In this document: positions 59,330 through 64,000 of the stretch, piece after piece
Position numbering within the stretch: the stretch's first letter is position 1
How the letters are laid out: the number at the start of each line of letters is the position of its first letter
Assembly: GCA_019634735.1 (NCBI GenBank)
Contig: JAHCAT010000009.1
Coordinates: 62,001 to 126,000 of the forward strand
Source: Lysobacterales bacterium
GTDB taxonomy: Bacteria; Pseudomonadota; Gammaproteobacteria; Xanthomonadales; UBA2363
DNA length: 64,000 nt
Direction: 5' to 3'
Made by a program: the position numbers and the translations under genes
Notes under the pieces: model-generated
The model's database searches: none
The model's input: the letters and a program-made list of their open reading frames with translations, nothing else
What the model was told of the DNA's origin: nothing

Positions 59330-62300
59330 ATGAATCCGAACATCACGATCCTGCCGCGAGCGGCGGGGAGAGGGCTGGGCCTGCTGGTCGGGCTGGTCGT
59401 CATGGCGGCCGGCCTGTCCGGTACCGCGGGCGCGCAACTGGTGGGCAACAACGATGCCCACGTGCAGGCCTGCACCATTTCGTTCGACAGCGCGTCAATG
59501 GATGTCTGTTCCGGTCGCGTCACAACGCTGAACCCCGACATCGCTCCGCTGGCCGACCTCCGGCGCCATGCCGGATCGCCGCTGCGCGTGGTCAAGTTCG
59601 GCCGCGAGGTCGGCCAGGCCGACCGCGACGACCTGCAGCGGCTCGGCGCGACGGTGATCGCCTACGTGCCGCACTTCGCGTTTCTGGTCCGGATGCCCGC
59701 GACCAACGACGCGGCGATCCGTGCGCTTCCCGGTGTCGCGTGGAGCGGCCCGTTCCTTCCGGCCTGGAAACTCGAGAGCAATCTCGCCGCCGACCTGGCC
59801 CGTGCGGGCGATGCCGGCCGTCTCTCGGAGACGGTGTTCGCGCAGGCGGGACTCGAGTACCTGAGCATCGAGCTTCATGAGGGCGCCGACCGCAGCGCCA
59901 CGCGAAACGCGCTGCTGTCGGCGCCCGGCATCGCGTTGCATTCGATCCAGGAGGTCGGGGCCAGCGAGCGACTGGTCGTCTCCTTCCAGGCAGCCAGCCT
60001 GCGCGACGCCGTGTTCGAGATCGCCGGCAATCCGGAAGTCGGCGCGGTCGGCTACCACTGGCCGGCGGAGAACTTCAACTCGCAGGCGGGCTGGCTGCAC
60101 CAGAGCGGCACCAATTCAGGGCCCAGCCAGCTGCCCGTTTTCGAGCGCGGCCTGTTCGGTTGCGGCCAGCTGATCGGCATGTTGGACAGCGGGCTGCACG
60201 CAGCCAATTGCGCATTCAGCGACATCAATCCGCAGACCGGCCAGCCCAGGGCGGTCAACACATCGAGCTGCACGGGCGGCACGTCCTGCACGGCGATCGC
60301 CGTCGACAACGTGCACCGCAAGATCGGCGCGCACTACAAGTGGAACGGCGGCACCGGCGGTCCCGCGGACGGCCATGGCCACGGCACCCACGTGGCCGGC
60401 TCGATCCTCGGCAACAATCCCACCGGCGCCGTCGACTGCGCCAACTTCACCACACCGGGTGGCCTGACCAACCTCGACGGCACCGCACCCGGCGCCCGGA
60501 TCATCTCCCAGGAGGCAGGCGCCGGCCTCGAGTACCTCAACACGCGCGGCGGCAACATCTACCACGCGGTCCAGATCGCCTACCAGAACGGCGCGCGTAT
60601 CCACAACAACTCCTGGGGCAGCAGCTGCCGCAACCAGTCGAACCAGTGCATCTCCGGTTGCCAGGTCAACTACATCGCCAGCACGCGCGATGCCGACCGG
60701 GTCGCCTGGGACTTCCCCGAGATGGCGGTGTTTGTCGCTGCCGGCAACAGCGGCGGGCTGGGCGGCAGCAGCGGATGCGGACCGGGCGCGGACGTCGGCG
60801 CCCCGGGCAATGCCAAGAACGTGTTCTCGATCGGAAGCAACAACCGCGGTACCGCGGGCAACGACATGTCCAGCTTCTCCTCGCGCGGCCCGACCTCGGA
60901 CCGCCGCAGCAAGCCGGACATGACCGCCCAGGGCGGCAGCATCGTCTCCTCGTCGCGCACGACCTGTGGCACGACGACCATGAGCGGCACCTCGATGGCG
61001 ACGCCCACCGCATCCGGTCTGGCGGCCCTGGTCCGCGACTACCTTGCGCGTGGCTACTACCCGACCGGCAACGCGGTGGCGGCCAACGCGATCGCCACGC
61101 CTTCCGCGGCCCTGGTCAAGTCGATCATGGTCAACGGCGCGCATTCGATCACCGGGACCGGTACCCAGGGCGGCGCGCCGAGCCAGTCGCAGGGCTGGGG
61201 GCGCATCAATCTCAACAACTCACTGCATTTCGCCGGCAATGCCCGGCAACTCTGGCTGCACGACGCCGGCACCGGCCTGCAGACCAACGGCCTGGACTCG
61301 CACACGCTGAACGTGCAGGCCGGCCAGCCGCTGGTCGTGACCCTGGTCTGGCATGACGCGCCGGCCCTCCTCAATGCCAATCCGCACGGCGTGAACCGCC
61401 TCCGGCTGGAGGTCGTGGCCCCCGACGGCAGCGTCTGGACCCAGAAGCTGCCGGCCACCGGCGGCCTGAACAGCCCCAACCCGTTCGCCGACACCACGAC
61501 CAGCAACTACGACACGGTCAACACCGTGCACAACATCCGCCTGGCCTCCCCGCAGAGCGGCACCTACACCGTGCGCGTGCGCGGCGTGCAGGTGGCGCAG
61601 GGTCCGCAGCGCTATGCGCTGGCGGCGACCGGCGCGTTCGGATCCGGCGCACCGCCCACCTGGACGGTATCGGGGTCGGTGACCACCAGCGGCGGCGCCG
61701 GCATCGCCGGCGTGACGGTCAGCGCGGGCAGCGCCAGCGCCACCACCAACAGCGCCGGCGCGTACACGATCAGCGGCCTGGCCAACGGCGGCTACACGCT
61801 GACGCCGAGCCTTGCCGGCTACACCTTCTCGCCGGTCACCCGCAGCGTCACGGTCAACGGCGCCAACGTCACCGGCCAGAACTTCACCGGCACCGCCACG
61901 CCGACCACCTTCAGCGTGTCCGGCAGCGTGACCACCAGCGGCGGCGCCGGCATCGCCGGCGTGACGGTCAGCGCGGGCAGCGCCAGCGCCACCACCAACA
62001 GCGCCGGCGCGTACACGATCAGCGGCCTGGCCAATGGCGGCTACACGCTGACGCCCAGCCTGTCCGGCTACACCTTCTCGCCGGTCAGCCGCAGCGTCAC
62101 GGTCAACGGCGCCAACGTCACCGGCCAGAACTTCACCGGCACCGCTTCCGGCTCCGGTCCGGTCGCGCTCGCCAATGGCGTGCCGGTCAACTCGTCGGTC
62201 AACTCCACCACCGCCAACAGCGATTACAAGGAGTTCACCATCGCGGTGCCGGCAGGGGCCAGCAACCTGGTGGTGGCGACCACCAACGCCACCGGCGATG

Positions 62301-63025
62301 TCGACCTGTACCTGCGCTTCGGGCAGTCCCCGGGCACCGGCACCGGCCAGTGGGACTGCCGCCCGTACCAGAGCAGCGGCAACGAGACCTGCACGGTCGC
62401 CAGTCCGCAGGCGGGCACCTACTTCGCCCGTGTCTACGGCTATGCGACCGGCCTGCGTACCTTCACCATCACCGCGAGCTGGACGGCGGGTGGCGGCGGT
62501 CCGGTGCAGCGCCTGGCCAACGGCAACTTCGACACCATCACCACCAGCACCAACAGTGCACCGGATGGTTCCTGGTCGCGGGTGGCCTTCAGCGGAACCT
62601 CGTTCAATACGCTGCTGGCCGGGCAGAGCAATGCCCACACCGGGGGCAGCTACGCCTACCTGGGGGTCAACAACAGCGCCAGCCAGACGGTCGATTCGGC
62701 TGCCGCGTCGATTCCGGCGGCGGCGACCACGGCCACGCTGTCCCTGCATGTCTCCATCGTCACCCAGGAGACCACGACCACGCAGGTCTACGACCGCCTG
62801 TTCATCGAACTGGTCGACGCGTCCAACAACCAGGTGCTCCAGACCCTGGCGACGCTGTCCAATCTCGACCGCACCAGCAGCGCCTCGACCTATGTGCAGC
62901 GCAGCTACAACGTGGTCGCCCACAAGGGCCGCAACGTGAAGGTGCGGCTGCGCGCCACGACGGACGGCTCCCTGACGACCCAGTTCCGGGTCGACACGGT
63001 CAGCCTGCTCGCTGACGGCGGCTGA
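59330..63025 (+). CDS. Secreted S8 serine protease with two carboxypeptidase-regulatory repeats and a PPC domain
   Basis: A 1231-residue exported protease. ATG 59330 has AGGAGG seven bases upstream and a signal peptide follows (LLVGLVVMAAGLSGTAGAQ). A propeptide covers about 40-265. The S8 domain has Asp286 (IGMLDSG), His351 (GHGTHVAGS), oxyanion Asn473 (AGNSGG) and Ser555 (SGTSMATP), all intact. A jelly-roll-like part leads to two nearly identical 83-residue carboxypeptidase-regulatory-like beta domains (about 782-940), then a PPC domain (about 950-1055; YKEFTIAVPAGASNLVV, GDVDLYLRFG) and a C-terminal beta-rich domain of about 170 residues. It should be Sec-exported and act outside the cell. 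The 5' leader is unusually long and two stem-loops follow it. Confidence 0.92.
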   Translation: MNPNITILPRAAGRGLGLLVGLVVMAAGLSGTAGAQLVGNNDAHVQACTISFDSASMDVCSGRVTTLNPDIAPLADLRRHAGSPLRVVKFGREVGQADRDDLQRLGATVIAYVPHFAFLVRMPATNDAAIRALPGVAWSGPFLPAWKLESNLAADLARAGDAGRLSETVFAQAGLEYLSIELHEGADRSATRNALLSAPGIALHSIQEVGASERLVVSFQAASLRDAVFEIAGNPEVGAVGYHWPAENFNSQAGWLHQSGTNSGPSQLPVFERGLFGCGQLIGMLDSGLHAANCAFSDINPQTGQPRAVNTSSCTGGTSCTAIAVDNVHRKIGAHYKWNGGTGGPADGHGHGTHVAGSILGNNPTGAVDCANFTTPGGLTNLDGTAPGARIISQEAGAGLEYLNTRGGNIYHAVQIAYQNGARIHNNSWGSSCRNQSNQCISGCQVNYIASTRDADRVAWDFPEMAVFVAAGNSGGLGGSSGCGPGADVGAPGNAKNVFSIGSNNRGTAGNDMSSFSSRGPTSDRRSKPDMTAQGGSIVSSSRTTCGTTTMSGTSMATPTASGLAALVRDYLARGYYPTGNAVAANAIATPSAALVKSIMVNGAHSITGTGTQGGAPSQSQGWGRINLNNSLHFAGNARQLWLHDAGTGLQTNGLDSHTLNVQAGQPLVVTLVWHDAPALLNANPHGVNRLRLEVVAPDGSVWTQKLPATGGLNSPNPFADTTTSNYDTVNTVHNIRLASPQSGTYTVRVRGVQVAQGPQRYALAATGAFGSGAPPTWTVSGSVTTSGGAGIAGVTVSAGSASATTNSAGAYTISGLANGGYTLTPSLAGYTFSPVTRSVTVNGANVTGQNFTGTATPTTFSVSGSVTTSGGAGIAGVTVSAGSASATTNSAGAYTISGLANGGYTLTPSLSGYTFSPVSRSVTVNGANVTGQNFTGTASGSGPVALANGVPVNSSVNSTTANSDYKEFTIAVPAGASNLVVATTNATGDVDLYLRFGQSPGTGTGQWDCRPYQSSGNETCTVASPQAGTYFARVYGYATGLRTFTITASWTAGGGGPVQRLANGNFDTITTSTNSAPDGSWSRVAFSGTSFNTLLAGQSNAHTGGSYAYLGVNNSASQTVDSAAASIPAAATTATLSLHVSIVTQETTTTQVYDRLFIELVDASNNQVLQTLATLSNLDRTSSASTYVQRSYNVVAHKGRNVKVRLRATTDGSLTTQFRVDTVSLLADGG
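61679..61896 (+). repeat. Intragenic direct repeat, copy 1
   Basis: First of two 218-bp units with a 249-bp (83-codon) period in the S8 protease gene. It differs from copy 2 at only five positions (61786, 61807, 61813, 61814 and one in the ccggtca-ccgc segment), and the first 107 bases are identical. Confidence 0.9.
61928..62145 (+). repeat. Intragenic direct repeat, copy 2
   Basis: Second unit of the same repeat. Near identity also at third codon positions shows a recent duplication or gene conversion rather than selection on protein alone. Confidence 0.9.
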
Positions 63026-63032
63026 CGGGCGC

Positions 63033-63062
63033 CCGGCAGGCCGTTGCATGACGGTCTGCCGG
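63033..63062 (+). terminator. Stem-loop directly after the second S8 protease
   Basis: Twelve-pair stem with one G-U pair (63033-63044 with 63051-63062), loop tgcatg, starting eight bases after the stop codon. No U-tract. Confidence 0.55.
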
Positions 63063-63087
63063 GGTGCGTCCCCACGATGACGCCGGC

Positions 63088-63117
63088 GTGGCGCAAGGAC
63101 CCGTGTCCTTGCGCCAC
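63088..63117. terminator. Second stem-loop in the convergent gap
   Basis: Perfect 13-bp stem GTGGCGCAAGGAC (63088-63100) with its complement (63105-63117), loop ccgt. It could serve both the protease (+) and the DUF938 gene (-). No U-tract. Confidence 0.6.
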
Positions 63118-63201
63118 CGCCTGCCGCCGGCCGCCGACGGGGGCGGCACCGGAGCGATCCCGCCTGCCGAACGGGTTGGCCACGGCCGTGGCCGGCGCAG
63201 G

Positions 63202-63792
63202 TCAGGTTCCCGCCCAGCACAGGCACAGGTTGTTCGCCGGCAGGTCGTCGCGGGCGTGGCGTGCCAGCCCGGCGGCGGCGGCGAGGGCATCGATCCGGGC
63301 CAGACGGCGCAGGCCCATGTGCGGCGCGCGCGCCCGCAGGTCAGCGTCGAACGCGAGATTGCTCGCTGCCGGCGTCTCGCCATCGACCAGGAAGGGCCCG
63401 TAGACCACCAGCCTGCGTGGCCCGGCCAGCACGCGCGGCAGCGCGTCGAACAACGCCTCGACTTCGGACCAGGCCATGATGTGCAGGGTGTTCGCCGTGA
63501 ACACCGCATCGGCCTTCAGGTCCGGCCAGGGGCCGGCGACCTCCAGGGCCAGGGGCGGTGGCGTGTTGGGCAGGCCGGCCTCGTCGAGCCAGGTCCGGAT
63601 CCCGGCCAGCTGGCCGGGCCGGTCGCTGGCCTGCCAGGTCACCTGGGGCAGGGCGGCGGCGAAATGCACCGCGTGCTGGCCGGTTCCGCTGCCGATCTCC
63701 AGGACCGTCCGGCAATCGGCGAGGTGCCGTCGCAGCACCGCGAGGATCGGCGCACGGTTGCGTTCGCAGGCAGGGGAGTACGGCTTGTCCAT
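63202..63792 (-). CDS. DUF938 SAM-dependent methyltransferase-like protein
   Basis: A 196-residue class I methyltransferase fold of the DUF938 family. The SAM-binding motif I is VLEIGSGTGQHAVHFA (about residues 30-45), and the family start MDKPYSPACERNRAPIL is present. Further conserved pieces are FTANTLHIMAWSEVEALF and VYGPFLVDGE. The acceptor substrate is not known for the family. It is cytoplasmic, complete and convergent with the S8 protease gene. Confidence 0.88.
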   Translation of the reverse strand: MDKPYSPACERNRAPILAVLRRHLADCRTVLEIGSGTGQHAVHFAAALPQVTWQASDRPGQLAGIRTWLDEAGLPNTPPPLALEVAGPWPDLKADAVFTANTLHIMAWSEVEALFDALPRVLAGPRRLVVYGPFLVDGETPAASNLAFDADLRARAPHMGLRRLARIDALAAAAGLARHARDDLPANNLCLCWAGT

Positions 63793-63987
63793 GGGCCCGG
63801 CTCAGGGTTCGGGGGGTCAGGCGCGGGGGCACGAATGGGCCGTTGCCGTCCCCCCTGCCGGACGGCCGCCCCATTATCCAGCCCGGAACCGTCATGAGAA
63901 CGCGTGGCGATGTCGTCGATACCGCGCCACAGCGCCGCAGCGCTCAAGGGCGGCGACCGCAGGTGCGGTCTTGTGAAGCATCCGGAC

Positions 63988-63993
63988 TAGAAT
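63988..63993 (+). promoter_or_regulatory. Candidate -10 element of a gene beyond the window
   Basis: TAGAAT followed by CCCGCGC at the right edge, nearly the same context as upstream of speA (TAGAATCCCCGCG). A start codon would lie outside the window. Confidence 0.35.
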
Positions 63994-64000
63994 CCCGCGC

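Noticed and set aside
61679-62145. Possible CRISPR or mobile repeat
   Set aside because: Only two copies, in frame and coding for a domain repeat of the protease.

Overview
The window reads as an ordinary chromosomal stretch of a very G+C-rich gammaproteobacterium, most probably of the Lysobacterales/Xanthomonadales. The support is gene order and content: lpxC, a DUF721/DciA gene, an M23 peptidase, secA and a Nudix-ThiE fusion in one block; a prepilin peptidase followed by coaE; speE and speA back to back; ubiJ-ubiB; and several large secreted proteins of kinds common in that group (S8 proteases, delta-60 propellers, TPR-kinases). I cannot name a genus. I found no rRNA, tRNA, CRISPR array, insertion sequence, integrase or prophage gene.

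Layout. 1-9.8 kb: the end of a NYN-domain gene, a PYROXD2-like FAD enzyme, a secreted delta-60 propeller, a divergent ECF sigma / membrane Ser-Thr kinase pair, and ubiJ-ubiB. 10-22 kb: a secreted alpha/beta-hydrolase-like protein whose catalytic residues look lost, a periplasmic penicillin-acylase-type hydrolase, the polyamine pair speE/speA, an ATP-grasp ligase and the first S8 protease. 22-35 kb: ETF-ubiquinone oxidoreductase, nucleoside import and ribokinase, a secreted protein, dusB coupled to a TPR-GGDEF cyclase, and a fused indolepyruvate ferredoxin oxidoreductase. 35-44 kb: a secreted 12-repeat protein, a serine beta-lactamase-like hydrolase, rluF, DUF1428, dbpA, and a YCII protein with an ECF42-type sigma factor. 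44-50 kb: an ABC-2 exporter with a coupled small protein, an SpmA-SpmB fusion, pilD-coaE and a YdeI-like protein. 50-58 kb: the envelope/secretion/NAD block (Nudix-ThiE, secA, M23, dciA, lpxC, nadE). 58.4-63.8 kb: an 884-bp non-coding leader carrying a CRP/Clp-like site, the second S8 protease, and a DUF938 methyltransferase.

How the parts work together. Agmatine, then (after steps not encoded here) putrescine, then spermidine links speA and speE. NupC and ribokinase could salvage nucleosides and ribose. lpxC, secA, the M23 protein, dciA and nadE are core cell functions. The large exported proteins (two S8 proteases, acylase, propeller and repeat proteins) suggest a lifestyle of degrading external polymers, and the CRP/Clp-like motif upstream of the second protease fits known control of secreted enzymes in xanthomonads.

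The strongest leads are: the ECF sigma factor whose acidic region-2.2 motif is replaced by a Thr-containing one, beside a divergent kinase; the long inverted G-rich heptamer tract between nadE and lpxC; perfect GC stem-loops with no U-tract at many gene ends; and the apparent pseudo-hydrolase. I did not see a clearly new multi-gene defence or mobile system.
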